NCBI GenBank assembly: GCA_019915135.1
Contig: JAHLMK010000011.1
Location: forward strand, 372,001 to 436,000
Direction: 5' to 3'
Length of the DNA stretch: 64,000 nucleotides
Source of the DNA: Strobilurus pachycystidiatus
Lineage: Eukaryota > Basidiomycota > Agaricomycetes > Agaricales > Physalacriaceae
Made by a program: the position numbers and the translations under genes. The notes beneath the pieces were generated by a model. It ran no database searches, had not been told where the DNA came from, and saw nothing but the letters and a program-made list of their open reading frames with translations. Shown here piece by piece: positions 13,160 through 25,058 of this stretch (positions within the stretch are counted from its first letter, which is position 1; each line of letters begins with the position of its first letter).

Positions 13160-14907
13160 ATGGCTATTGTTGCCCCTGTTCCGTCATCAACAGCGACCAC
13201 CATGCTTCCCAGCCCGAGCTCGTCGCCGCAGCGCCCCGTCCTCCACAACAGCACAAACTTCAATCCCCGTGAAAGGCGCGCAGAAAAGCAGCAGCAGACC
13301 CTTTCTTTCCTCCCAACACCTCCCAAATGTCGCGGCGTCAAGCGGCCAGTCAAGATTGCGGACGCTGCCCAGCGGAAACGCCTCAAATTTGAAGACGGCG
13401 ACGACGGCGACGACAGCGACAGCTCTGCGTGCGGTAGTGACGCGCCCCCATCGAAGGCCCTTGCGCCCCGACGCCGCCCAGCAGACACTCACGCCGCGTC
13501 CCGCTGTCAGACGCGTAAACCAGAAGCTGGCGAGTCCTCATCTCTCATGTGCGAGGCCAAATCTGACCTACTCCATAGCTTCAACACGCCCTATACTGCA
13601 ATCCTTTGTTTCCTCTCTGAAGCTCGACACATACAGCTGCGAATACCCCACCTTCGTCGTACCTCCCATCTACGCCTCTGCGTACTCCCATGGTGAGTTC
13701 TCTCGTGCTCTACTTATCACCTTCTTGAACAGATCTTAGGTGCGAAACGAGGAGATCCGTCCATACTTGCCGTCGCGAATGAGAGGGGTTCCGTGCATCT
13801 GATAAACACGAGTCGCAGAAATCCTTGGGATCCTGGTACGTATCTCATTCATGATCCATGTTCATTTTCTCAGCCTCTCGTAGCCCCAGTCCCCAATATA
13901 CTCCAGCCTCACAACAACGGTATATTCGACCTCAAGTGGAACGCGTCTGATACGCTCATCGCCACTGCTTCGGGAGACCAAACAACACGCGTTACCTCCG
14001 TAGAAACTGGTGCAATTCTCGCTTCCTTGCGCGCACATACTGGCACCGTCAAGTGTACGACCTGGGATCCTATGAACCCTAATCTCCTAACGACAGGAGC
14101 CCGCGATGGCGCAATCTTCCTATGGGATCTCAGAGATGATGAAAGTATGGTGGCCATGATCTCGGGGGCCCATGAAGATCTCAAGGCACCACGGAAAAAA
14201 CTGTATCACACACGGACCGTCACCTCTCTGCTATATAGTGACGTCGATCCCTACAATCTCATTAGTAGCGGCACAGCCGATGGGTAAGCTACGTTCGACG
14301 ATCATTCTGAGAGTCGCACTGATATCTTTACAGGGTTCTGCGCTGCTGGGATATACGCCTACTTCTCAGTAGAAAAAGAACACCAAAACCGAGACCCATC
14401 GTGGTGACTCTAAATGACCCGACATGTTATCATGGCTCGCGTCGTCCACGAGGAATAAAGAGTCTCTGCAAAGGCTCCGGGCCGACAGCTGGTCTACTCT
14501 TTGGTCTCAGTGCCGACTCGCGCGTTCATGTCTATTCCCACACCTCTCTCGCAGGATTGGAGACAACGTATTCCCAAGACGAGATGCAAACCAATTCGTT
14601 CTATGTCGGACTTTCCGCTTCTCCGTGTGGCCGATGGCTTGGGTGCGGTGGTCCGAGGGGAAACGCATTCCTATTCGATATCTCTAATGCAGGCCGATGC
14701 GGAGTGACCACAGAGCCGAAGGCAGTTCTAATTCGTAGGAGCCAAGAGACCAAGGGGGAGATTGGATCTGTGGATTGGAGCTTAGAAGGTTTTGCGACGT
14801 GTTCTGATGAAGGTCTTGTCCAGGTCTGGCGGCCGGATCTTGAAGCATACAAACAATGTGTGGCAAATCCTGAGCATGAGCGATGGCATTGGAATTGGGC
14901 AACTTGA
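13160..14907 (+). CDS. CDT2: WD40 substrate receptor Cdt2 (CRL4-Cdt2)
   Basis: Cdt2 recruits PCNA-bound substrates to the Cul4-Ddb1 ubiquitin ligase during S phase and repair. The N-terminal region is basic and disordered, with TPPKCRGVKRPVK and an acidic stretch. The WD40 propeller follows: GAKRGDPSILAVANERGSV, NNGIFDLKWNASDTLIATA, SGDQTTRV, HTGTVKCTTWDPMNPNLLT, RDGAIFLWDLRDD, DPYNLISSGTADG, VLRCWDIR, then SFYVGLSASPCGRWLGCGG, GEIGSVDWSLEGFATCSDEG and VQVWRPD, with a stop at 14905-14907. Introns were placed at 13693-13739 (join YSHGAKRG) and about 14284-14334. A frame change between 13429 and 13510 needs another intron whose borders I could not settle. The start may be 13160 or the second ATG at 13202. 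The family assignment rests on the WDxxD-type blades and their order. Confidence 0.82.
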
Positions 14908-17530
14908 AGTCGAACGTTCAACGTTACTGACTACTGTATCATTTACTGTTTCTATTTCGTTGTGTATCTGTACAAATCATCGGACTGTTTTTTGTCTGTG
15001 GGGACATGCCGTCGTTACTCGTACGGTTCATGAAACCTTTTCAAGCAAGTCCGGAGAGGCGACCCGGTCAACTTCACTCTTCGGTTAAGTTGTAGTTCTG
15101 CGTCCATGTCACGTCTGTCTCACGCCGCACACCCGGTGCCATCCAATTTAAACCACGGCAGGTCTCAACCTGTCTCAACGGAAACCTCTATTCAGAGCTG
15201 TTATTGGAGTTCCCGTCGCCTTATACGTTTCAAACACGAATGGCTTATTCAGTCGCAATTCCATTAGGCGGCGTATCCAAAACCATCTTGAAGAGTACGG
15301 CACTACCAGCGTTGCCTTTGAACACCAAGCGGCTTAGCCTCGTCAGACATACCAGCCAGACGATGAATGGTTGTTCAGCCCATTTGTTAACTTTTCCACG
15401 TCCACTCTTAGTCAATATATGTAAGCAGCGAAGATTCTACTCTGCCTTTACCAATGATTATCGATAACTGACTGCCAACGCGGTAAATTACACCTGATGG
15501 TAATGATGAAGTCAGATAGAAAGTACTCGTCAATGCTCCAGTAGGTTCACTACACTCCCAGCGCATGATCATGAGATCCAAGCGTCGACAAAGGATTAGT
15601 GTACTCCGAGAAAACCAAGAAGATTGGGGTCCTCGAAGACGAACGCAGCGTGCTTCCCAGGCATCGAGATGCTGGTGCGACTAGTGTTCTAGTTTATGGG
15701 CTTGGTAAATTTGCTATGCCTCGTGAGCGCTTTGAGTCACACCCAGCGTCATCCGGCGTAGCAGAGGTCAATCCGTGCGATAGAATTGGAAGGACTTTGC
15801 AGCGTGTTGTAATTGCTTGTCGTGGCGAAGGTAGAAACAGTGGCATCCATGGCCGAATAGGATACTTAGTTAGTTGCCGTTGCATCCCAAGCAAGAATAG
15901 GAGTTTCCAGGAGATTCACCAAGGGATGGCGATGCAGTGACGGCGAAGTACTTGAGATAAATCATTTTGGGCAACGGCATATTCACTGTGCACAGGAACA
16001 CCGAAACCTCGGGCGTGGGTAAATGTGGATTCCCTCTTACCTCCATGAGCTTTCTACGCGTTTTTTTCCTTAGCTCCTCGGCTGAGGAGATTTCTTATTG
16101 TGCAACGAACCTTCGCTCAGGCACTCTTTTGAACCTCCTGTGGCGTACACGGTAACACGGAAGCGAGAAGATACTTTTCTGGACGTTCACTGCCACTGTG
16201 CACGCGCTTTGTTATCTCTCAATTTTCAACGTCTCGATTCTCAACGCTCCTCAAGCTCTGTCTTTCTCAGCTGGCGGTATATCCAAGCAGGTTGACCCTC
16301 TAGAGCAACGGTGAACTGTTCCTGCAGCCCTATAACACAGAATGAGATTGAACTTATTATTAGTTACTTATAGCTACGCGACCTACCCGAGAACATGATG
16401 ATGTCGAACCAAATTTGCGCTCCTTTCGGGCTGTGTTGCCTCTGCTTGGCCTCTGCAGCAATTCTTTGACCACGATGCTTACTCGATGTCAGCACCGGAG
16501 GCCATAAGGACCCTGTGCGAAGCTCATGGGTGCATTCAATCCGAAAAAATGAATACGGGCCTGGTACAATTTAACCTAGAACGCTCTACAAAGAGCTATG
16601 TGTTTTGGCCTCTCACAGGGTCAAGGGACCATCCGAGATGTACGTCTACAAGTACTCATTGGACAATCACGTTGAACGCTAAGCTTGGTCAATTTCAGTC
16701 TTCATCAGACCCCTCTGTATTGTAGGTCCGCGCGCTTTAGAAGCTAATGTTAACGAAACTTCACACATCAGATCGGACGGGTTGGCTGTGTATCACACAC
16801 TAAGCAAGAAGGTCCTTGAATGGGCTTGGCCATCTTCCCGGGCCTTCGGTCGACGGTTAGTCTCGAATTTTACCTGAGTTTTACCACCTGACGCTTGACA
16901 AGATGAAAGCCACAATGGTTCCTTGTTGGAAAGATTCGCGACGTCTGTTTCAACATCGACATCGAGGTACACTGACGAAATTACTGCTCTCCTTCATTCT
17001 GACGGCCATGGCAGGCCTTACCATATGCACTGCACAAAACGGACCACGTGTGTGCGATGCAGCCGTTGACAGATTGATGCGAATTGCCACTGCTTCGAAC
17101 GATGCTCTTCCGCCACCGACTGGCTCCTCCGACGTTTGAGTTTCGCTCCACCGTTTCTCTAGCTGCTAAGTCATGCGCGTTCAATGGACCGTATACATGT
17201 GGGGGGCGGCTTCACCGAGGACAACTCTCCCTCTTATCACCTCTTTTGCGCAGATCACTGTCTACATCGGCATCACCCCGTACACGATTTACCGTCAAGA
17301 TCACGGCCAGGGCGCATGCATGAACAGATCTAGACAGCCCATGCAGAATGTTATAATTTTTTATTGAGTTCTGACAGCAACGTAAGAGCCTCCTTCTCGT
17401 AGACGCGTTCCTATTCGACCCTAGTTCGTGGTCAGCGGCGATCCCTGAAGTATAAAGGATGGGTGCGCTTGGGGGGAAAGACTCATTGTCCAGAACTCCC
17501 CTTTCTTGACTATCCTTTCGGTCCACTACA
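14908..17530. other. 2.6 kb stretch without a supportable gene
   Basis: The region holds scattered open stretches on the plus strand (for example 15599-15940 and 16450-16640) with frame changes and stops, but no chain of splice sites, domain or homologue that I recognise. A phrase such as QFFDHDAYSMSAPEAIRTL near 16460 and VGKIRDVCFNIDIE near 16925 look protein-like, so a decayed or multi-exon unknown gene is possible. The last 80 bp contain the promoter of the next gene. I name no function. Confidence 0.45.
17451..17456 (+). promoter_or_regulatory. TATA box of the secreted protein gene
   Basis: TATAAA sits 75 bp before the ATG at 17531, followed by GC-rich sequence and a pyrimidine-rich tract (CCCCTTTCTTGACTATCC) just before the start. 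This is the clearest TATA element in the window and fits a strongly induced gene. Confidence 0.6.
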
Positions 17531-18324
17531 ATGCGCTTCTTTGCAACCCTTGCTACTTTTGCCGCCATTTCTGTCGCGTCCGCGTCGACTGCTGCTAGCT
17601 CCGCCACGCTGTCGCTTCAGCTTGGTGGCACCCTCACGGCGAGCAACTACTACGGCGCGCCCATTCGTCCGTGGGAGCCGGGTTGCAAGCCTGGTTGGTA
17701 CTACGGCAGCCACCCTGGTAGCCTGGAGAACATTCTCTTCTGGCTCAAGGATTCTGTGGGTGCTGTCCACCTCGTCGTTTTGTTAACCTCTGACGCTTCA
17801 TGGTAGCTTATCTGCGAGCTTTTAGAGCTGCTCCCGTTCTGTTTGCACTGCCCACCCCATACTCCCCCTCCAACCAATGGGTGGACCGAGACCTTCAGCA
17901 ACTATACCTGCGCAGTCCAAGCAGATGACTACCTGACCTACGGATTGGTTGATACGGTTGATGGTATGGCTTGTCAATGATCGTTTGCGATGAAACCTCT
18001 CAGCGCGCCTATAGATTGTAGGGCCATGTGCAAGAGCGTCAGCGGCTGTACCTTCTTTAACAGTAAGTTTTTACCCAGTCATAGAAGGCTTATTCATTCA
18101 TTTACGCAGCCTATCACGACAACAACGCTAAGGTATTCTTGTGCATCTATTACGTCGAAACCGATATTGAAGTCGTTCCACAGGACGGAAGCACCCAGCT
18201 GACATGTTCGCTCTTCAAGTACTGCCATGACAAAACCTCCGCGGACAACTGCGGCGGTCAGACTGAGCCTGACGGTAGCATCAACTTCATCACCGAGAGC
18301 GCTGGATACTGCTACAAGAAATGA
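17531..18324 (+). CDS. Small secreted cysteine-rich protein, fruit-body-specific protein type
   Basis: Starts MRFFATLATFAAISVASAS, a clear signal peptide, at the ATG 75 bp after a TATA box. Four exons were read: the first to about 17757, then LICELLELLPFCLHCPP... YLTYGLVDTVD, then DCRAMCKSVSGCTFFN, then AYHDNNAKVFLCIYYV and DNCGGQTEPDGSINF ending SAGYCYKK. The pattern DCRAMCxxxxGCTFxN, LTCSLF and DNCGGQTxPDGSI is shared by basidiomycete proteins annotated as fruit-body-specific, which are paralogue-rich and abundant during mushroom formation. The mature protein has about a dozen cysteines and probably forms a disulphide-stabilised, PAN/apple-like fold. The substrate or partner is unknown. Family naming is from recall of the motif set, not a search. 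Confidence 0.8.
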
Positions 18325-18747
18325 TTTAGTCAATTGATGATGTTCCGGTCCAAAATTGTACCTTGTGGCGGCCTTGAACCTTCTTACCTACCTTTTTTGA
18401 TGTGACATTAGTTGCGTATTGCTTACTTACTTGACTTGGGTTTACAATGGGATATTTGTCGTTTGTCTGCTTTTTATTGGAACTAGACGCGCTCCGTTAG
18501 GACTCCAAGTCCTTAACGCGTCCGGACACGATCGACGACACACGTGGCGGTGAATTTACGTCCTTGACCCTGGACGCCCACCATGATGTTATCTTTCTTC
18601 CACAGCCATCCAAGCTTGCGGCTGTCTCCTCGTCACCTCCGCCCATCGAACACCGATTCTTTTCTGCGAAAATCTACGAAAATAGCACCTTTTAATGTCC
18701 ACGAAGCCGGTTTGCAGTTGACATCTTGGGCCGCATCGTGGTGAACT
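18325..18747. other. Intergenic, nothing recognised
   Basis: 3' region of the secreted protein gene and the 5' region of the WG-repeat protein gene. No coding or repeat signal found. Confidence 0.6.
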
Positions 18748-21404
18748 ATGGCGAAGAAAAAAGGGAAACAAAAGCCGGACGGGGCTGTGGCCCAGTCGGT
18801 GCCAGCGACGATTCCGGAGGAGACCGAGCATGAACTAGCGCAGAATTCGCCGGCAAAGATGGGAAAAGCGCTGCACGACCCAGGCGGAATGATGGCCCTT
18901 GGTGAGTCCTGGTTCCGGTCATTCAGACGTTGCCAATGTTTGAAATCAATGACACGGATCTGGCGCTTGATGCTTCGTTCCGCTTGCTGATTTCTGCTTT
19001 GCATGCATCGTCGTGGCCGTTCTCGAGCAGGCGCATTCTCGGGTCATGACGCTGGTTGGGGACCGACACCGGCGGCACCGCCGCCAAAGAGTCCGCATAT
19101 GGGCGCCATGCCAGGCGCCGGAGCATGGGGTGCTCACGCGTACCAAAAGCCGACTCCGCCTCCGAAACAAACAGTCTTCGGACCGGCCAGCGACGATGAG
19201 TACTCCGACGGCGAGGCTTGGCAAGACGACTGGGACGACGGCTACACCGACGACGAACCACCGCCGGCGCCGGTGATGGCAGCAAAGGTGCCCAGCTGGC
19301 AGTCGTGGGGCGAGGAGGCGCGGAAGCTGTCCAAGGTGACTCAATCCTCCCTTCATCCGTCTCCTCATCAACCGCCTGGTCTTGCTGCGTCCAAGGCCGA
19401 TGTGTCTTCCCAGCAACGCTCCCAGATCTTGAACTCGCTACTTAGCCAATCAACCCAGAATAACAACTATCTCAAGCACGCGAGCGGACCACAGCATGCG
19501 GCGCCAAAAGCCGCGTCGCGCGGAAACCCGTATCCTGGTGGTGGCGGCGGAGGTCACAGTGCATTTCCTGGCCTTGCTGGTGGTGGCGGTCACGCTTTCT
19601 CAAGCCATGGTGGCGGCGGTGGTCACAACGGACCTGGTCATGCTGCTCCTGCCAATCAATACCCTGGTCACGCTGCTGCTGCCAATCCCATGGCTGCCAA
19701 TCTCAAGGCTCAGCTTGCAGCTCTCCAGGCGAAAGAGAAGGAATTGCAAAGGGAGAAGGAAAAGAAGCGGAAACACGCTTCTGCTCCCGATCCTTGGGCT
19801 GCCCCGGCTCGGAACGATTGGGGCGGCGGGGGTTCATGGGGCGGCGGTGATCATTTCTCAGAAGAGGACGGGGAAGAAGAATACGACGATGACGACGAGT
19901 ACTACGACGATCCCAGGCGAGTGCGCTTCGCTGCCAAGGCCGGACCCAAACCCAAGAACAAGGATCCTTGGGCTGCCTCTCCTGCCGTGGGTGGTAACAG
20001 CTGGGGTGACGGCGGCGGCTGGGGAACGGAGTCGGCTAAGCATGGATGGGGGAACGATTCGAGGGCCGAAGACGACCTAGCTGATTCGGAATGGGACAAC
20101 GCAGGATGGGGAACCGGCCACGATAAGAAATCCAAAGGTGGATGGGGAGATGATCAGGCGGCGGGTGGATGGGGAGACAACAAAGCTACAGGCGGATGGG
20201 GTGACACCAAGGCATCGGGTGGATGGGGAGACAACAAGTCAACGAGTGGCTGGGGAGAGCCCAAATCTAAGGCCGCCGATCCGTGGGGAGCAGAGGCGTC
20301 CAGCGCTCCCGCAGCAGCGGGTTGGGGTGCCGGCTGGGGCGATTCTGGTGCCGGTGGTGGTGGTGGCGGCGGCGGCGGCAGCGTCTCTGGGTGGGGCGTC
20401 GCCTTGGGTACACCACAGAGCGGCAACATGGGGTGGGGTCAGGATCCCAAGAAGAAAGGCGAGAAGGCTGCCATACCTCGCACGCAGGACACGGGATATC
20501 TACTACCCTCCAAAACGCTCACTCATGCGCAGAAGGGAACAGATGTCCCTCTACAGTTCGTGGACCCGCATAACAAACTGAACGAGTACACGAACGTCAA
20601 ATTCGTCGAATCTGGTGGGGCGGCCCTTGCTGATGTCAACCATGCGTTTTTCGGAAGGGAGCGCAAGGCGCACGAACGTTTTCGATGGTCTTTCTCTCCC
20701 GATAAAGATCAGCGCGTGTCTTCTGTTCTTGACTGGATAGACGCCGTCTCATATTCGCTTGGCGCGTTCGGGGTACGTCTACGCGTGCTCCCGAGTATCC
20801 TTCGCTCAATATATCGCAGCTTCACAAGTTTTTACAAACTCAAGAACGAGGGGCTTTGCTTGTCAATGCAGCGTATCGCGCCCCGAAAAATCCCAACGAG
20901 CCGGCATTTGATTGGATGACTTTTGATACACTCCAGAAGACGAAAGACAAGATCCTCCAGGAGTCTGTCGCGTTCTACGAACCTGACCGACAGGTCGTCG
21001 TTTTCGTGTTCCTTCCTTCGCCATCTGGCAGCAGTGTCGCAATATGGAGGCGGAAGATCAATGTGCCCAATAACATCAAGTTGATGCTGCAGGCAGAGAT
21101 TCATACAGTGCTTGCTGGGCTTCGACGCGACACGGACTATCTTGTTCATGTGGATGAGTGAGTTTTGCTCTCATGTGGCATGACCGATCTGAGAACTATC
21201 TGCAGAATTCCCCCGTCAGCCCACGTCAAAGCAGCGCTCGCGGCCCAGCAACAGCGTCATGTCCCTTCGCCGTACATCAGGAGAGGGTCTATCCCACCAC
21301 TATACACCGCCCCAGACGGTGTTCTCAGCAAGAGTAAGACCAAGTCTAAGAAGTTGCCTAAGGATCCGACAAAGAAGAAGCGCCCTTGGTGGAAAATTTT
21401 CTAA
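18748..21404 (+). CDS. WG/GW-repeat low-complexity protein with C-terminal CcmS-like domain
   Basis: Exons 18748-18901, 19031-20772, 20820-21157 and 21206-21404 total 2433 nt and encode 810 residues in one frame. N-terminus: lysine-rich MAKKKGKQKP, followed by acidic and proline-rich segments, glycine/histidine-rich stretches, and a KEKELQREKEKKRKH helix. A central tract rich in WG contains five tandem nine-residue repeats (residues about 421-465; 20137-20271), then more WG and a poly-Gly run. The C-terminal third (from about residue 510) is ordered: DTGYLLPSKTLTHAQ, FDWMTFDTLQKTKDKI, FYEPDRQVVVFVFLPSPSG, SSVAIWRRKINVPNNI, resembling the CcmS-related domain of basidiomycete proteins. It ends in the basic tail KKKRPWWKIF. 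The function is not known. WG repeats in other systems bind Argonaute. Located next to an S28 peptidase gene. Confidence 0.8.
20137..20271 (+). repeat. Five tandem 27-bp coding repeats (WG units)
   Basis: Five consecutive 27 bp units, each starting G-G-W-G (last: S-G-W-G), with residues GGWGDDQAA, GGWGDNKAT, GGWGDTKAS, GGWGDNKST and SGWGEPKSK. The units differ mostly at synonymous or near-synonymous positions, so the peptide repeat is better kept than the DNA. In frame within the WG-repeat protein. Confidence 0.9.
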
Positions 21405-22192
21405 TTTCTGTTGCTTATTCTATGTTCTGGGACGGTTGGTTCTGTCAATTCGTGTCTGTCTGTATTGTATGTGTTACCATTAGATGTTGTACTTTTAGTA
21501 GTTTATGAAGTAACGTACTGTCACAATGATCTACCCTTGATCTCCCTGCATCATACTTACTTACAATTCCGTCCGTTCCAGCTCTTATCGACACAGGCTT
21601 TTGTCCGTCTGCTTCTTGACTCATGAGCGCCGAGGCTGGGCGCCGAGCGCCGAGCGCTGAGCTGTCGGTAGCGACAGGGTAGCAAGGTGCCATCATTGAT
21701 CTCAATCAAGTTGGGCGGCACTTCGGCGGGAAGAAGAATTCCAAGAGCCACAAGACGAGCTTCTTGAGATCCTGACTCCTCCTACGCTCGGTCTCATTTC
21801 TTGTCCTTTGATTGGCACTCGAATATCCAGTCGAATTTCTTCCTTTTAGCCGTGGTATTATTCAGGAGCCCGTTCAAAACCTGGAAGCTAGCCGTGATAG
21901 GCATCCATCTTCAAATCACGGCTCTCGAGCCGATGGTTGCAATACATCTCGCTATGGCGCCGACGTTCAGCGCAGTCTAAGGTTCAGCGGTCTTCCTCTT
22001 GGCACGCGCTGCATTTTCTCGTTTCATGACCATCTCTAGCCCCTGCTGAAGAGGTCCATTCAATTGAAGGTTAGCGACCACTGGTTTGCTGTGTTACTGT
22101 AGCATCAATGATCCTGACACCTGGATTCAGCCCTATAACTAGAGTCCGAATCTTACTCTGCCTCACACACCCTTCGCCTGCAGCACCAGAGG
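21405..22192. other. Intergenic, nothing recognised
   Basis: 788 bp between two plus-strand genes. It contains the small direct repeat GCGCCGAGC x2 near 21629-21650 and a pyrimidine-rich stretch before the next ATG. No supportable gene. Confidence 0.6.
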
Positions 22193-24427
22193 ATGCCTCG
22201 CTCTCTGCTCCTCGGTTTCACCTTTCTGATCTGTATCGCTCCATGGTGCTTCGCATCCCATCCTTTCGTGCGCAAATTTGCACGCGACCTCTCCTCGGAG
22301 GAATACGACAGGCTGAACACGACATACTACTTTGAGCAACTCATTGATCATGACCACCCATCTGTGGGCACATTCAAACAGCGATATTGGATAAATACGG
22401 AATGGTACCAACCTGGTCGGCTCTTACCCAGCCTCTCCTCATTGTCTATGCTAACAACACGAGGAAGGTGGACCAATAGTACTCATCAATGGCGGAGAAC
22501 AGACTATCGTCAGTGAGTGCCCCGTCAATTCAAGTCATCAGTGTTTTAAGTTCGACAGGTGGTGCTGATTGGGTGACAAACTCTTCCCTCGACGGTCGAA
22601 TAGCTCAAGACCACAACGGTGCTGTGCTCGTTCTCGAGCACAGATACTTCGGCTTCAGTCAACCATTTGACGATCTGTCCTCCAAGAGTCTGCGGTACCT
22701 GACAATTCACCAAGCTGTTGAGGACAACGTGTACTTCGCCCAAAACGTCGAACTGCCCGGCATAAGCGGCAATGTCACACCGACAGCCGCACCTTGGATA
22801 TTGACCGGAGGCAGCTATCCTGGAGCGCTCGTGAGCTGGACGATGACCAAGTAGGACTTCCTTCTTCCATCTGCTCGTCGTGTATATACTGATCTTTCTC
22901 CAATAGTCATACGGGTGTTTTCTACGCCGGCTACTCGACATCAGGAGTTGTAGAGGCTATCACGTCAGTATATTTTTACTGGCATTTTGCAGTCTCTCAA
23001 CTTTGTTCCAGTGACTTCTGGCAATACTACGAACCTATTCGTGAATATATGCCCAAAAATTGCTCCACCGACGTTACCGCGACAGTTGCTTACATCGATG
23101 AAGTGTTCACCGGTGATAACCAGACAGCTATTGATGAGATAAAGGCTCTTTTTGGTGTGCAAGACATGCAATACTTGGACGACGTTGTTTCGTACAGTAC
23201 GTGATGTTCAGTGTCCATCACCACCCTAAGTACATACTTACTTACTGTTCGTCATTCAGTGAACGTCATGTCAAATTGGCAAGAGATGAGTGTGTATGGG
23301 ACTGAAAATGCGACCGCGGAGTTTTACGGTTTCTGTGACACGTTGGAAGTGCGTTCGGATGGCACAATTGCCTCAGAGGAAGGCTGGGGTGTTCAGAATG
23401 CACTCCAAGCTTGGGCTTCGTGGTTTGAGACCTACAGTATGTACCGTTTATTGTCGAAGCTGGATGTATCTCATGGTGGCTCAACAGCATGTCCTTTGGA
23501 TTCTACTGGGAAGTCGTAAGAAACATTTTCTTCATGGTCAACGCCCGTACTGAAAGGAATCTCAGGGCTTGTGGGGCGTACAACAGCCACGAAAGTGTCT
23601 CCCTTTCCGAGATCGACACATCCGTAGGCTCCGCAAACTCGGATAACCGTGCATGGAGTTGGGTTGTGTACGCTTGTTCACGGATATTGTTGCCCGTTTC
23701 TGAGCTGACATGGTTATTAGCTGCAATGAAGTGGGATGGTTCCAAGTAACTTGTCTCTGGGTACCTGATTCAGGCTTTCCTGACCAATATTGAAGACCGG
23801 CGCGCCCAAAGGACAACCGAGCATTGTCTCCAGTCTGAATGATGTCGAATATCAATTCCGGGTACATTTCAGCTGTATCATTTTGCTGGTTGTGTCTTAT
23901 GGATCTCCCTTGTAGACGACGTGTATCAACGAGTTCCCGGATGTCTTCACGGAGTACAAGGAGCCCTCTGTCAACCAGACGAATGCGGCATACGGGGGCT
24001 GGGATGCCAAAACACCTCGGATTGCCTTCGCAAATGGCCTAAGTATTTCTCCTGTTCCTCTTCTCAACGCATGGGTAGCTGATTGCGAAGTCTAGGAGAT
24101 CCATGGCGAGAGTCGACCATGTCCGCGGCAGCTTCGCCTTTTGTCGATGACTCTCTCCATGTAGCCACAGTCAGCGATGGATTCCATTGTACCGACGACG
24201 ACATGAACGCTGGTCAAGTTGACGGTTCCATCGCAAATGTTCAAGAGACCGTCCTTAGATCAATGAGCACCTGGCTTGGAAACTGGACGGCGGACTGGAA
24301 TGCTAATGCAAAGGACGATTCGGGCTCTGGCTCTGGCTCTGACTCCGACGCAGCCTCAGCAAAATACTCGCGGTCCGCAGTGGCCTATGTCATGTTAGTG
24401 TCGACTTTTGCAACCTGGATTCTTTGA
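22193..24427 (+). CDS. Secreted S28-family serine peptidase, possibly GPI-anchored
   Basis: S28 enzymes are lysosomal Pro-Xaa carboxypeptidases in animals and secreted prolyl peptidases in fungi. The signal peptide is MPRSLLLGFTFLICIAPWCFA. Motifs in order across about eight exons: YFEQLIDHDHPSVGTFKQRY, GGADWVTNSSL, LVLEHRYFGFSQPF, LTGGSYPGALVSW (nucleophile Ser in GGSYPG), DFWQYYEPI, YGFCDTLEV and WDAKTPRIAFANG, LRDPWRESTMSA (Asp region) and DGFHCTDD (His). The C-terminus has a Gly/Ser linker GSGSGSDSD and a hydrophobic end SAVAYVMLVSTFATWIL, which looks like a GPI-attachment signal. Introns were placed by restored frames, for example at 22847-22905 and 23196-23260. The stop is at 24425-24427. 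The catalytic triad residues can be seen, so the gene is likely active. Confidence 0.9.
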
Positions 24428-25058
24428 TTAGTTACATGATGTATACCCACTGCTTCGTACTTACTAAACCCTATAACATTCATTTACAAGGGACTATCAT
24501 TCGAACTCAAAGTTCGGTGAGGTCAAATTTGCCATGCATATATTCACCGTCAGACTGTCTGTTGAGGACGTCTTGCAAACTGCATAATTATGTCCCTTGT
24601 TTGGAGTCTGTTGTCTTCAACATGTTCTCAACGCTGCGCAGGAGATCATGGCGGGAAGCTATTATCTTAGCTGCGGCTTCGCAAGTCTCTCTACATGTCA
24701 AGGGCCTGAGAGACGAATTCTATTTGCACTGACCATGACATGTCCGCAGGACAGTCCGATGGAATCATTCGGTTGCGAAAGTCCAGGAACCTCTCCTGAG
24801 TTCGATGCCATTCTACTTGGCTCGGAAATCGGACGGCGGATTGAAATTTGGAATGCTGAGGCTCAAGTGAACAACCCCGTCAACGGTTACTGTAAGACTC
24901 GGAAGTCGTTGTTAAGCTGGATACATTCCACTCGTACTCGAGTAGTGACCCATGTTATGCTGCTGTCCTTTCTTCATGATATGATGATATGGATTGCTGA
25001 GGTACATTGCGCACAGTCTGAACTTATCGCCTGCGGCTGTCAGGCAGACCGAGGAGCG
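24428..25058. other. Intergenic, nothing recognised
   Basis: Convergent 3' ends of the S28 peptidase gene and the Rrn11-like gene. A long open stretch at 24597-25235 on the plus strand has no recognisable protein content and overlaps the last exons of the opposite gene. Confidence 0.6.

Noticed and set aside
13793..13880. An intron in CDT2 at 13835-13872 with GTACGT and TCTCAG borders.
   Set aside because: Its length of 38 bp would break the frame into NPHNNGIFD, whereas reading through keeps it open; it was left out although it may be a real ultra-short intron with a different partner.
20340..20390. Poly-glycine run as a sign of an assembly or sequencing artefact.
   Set aside because: The run mixes GGT and GGC codons, keeps the frame on both sides and fits the low-complexity design of the protein.
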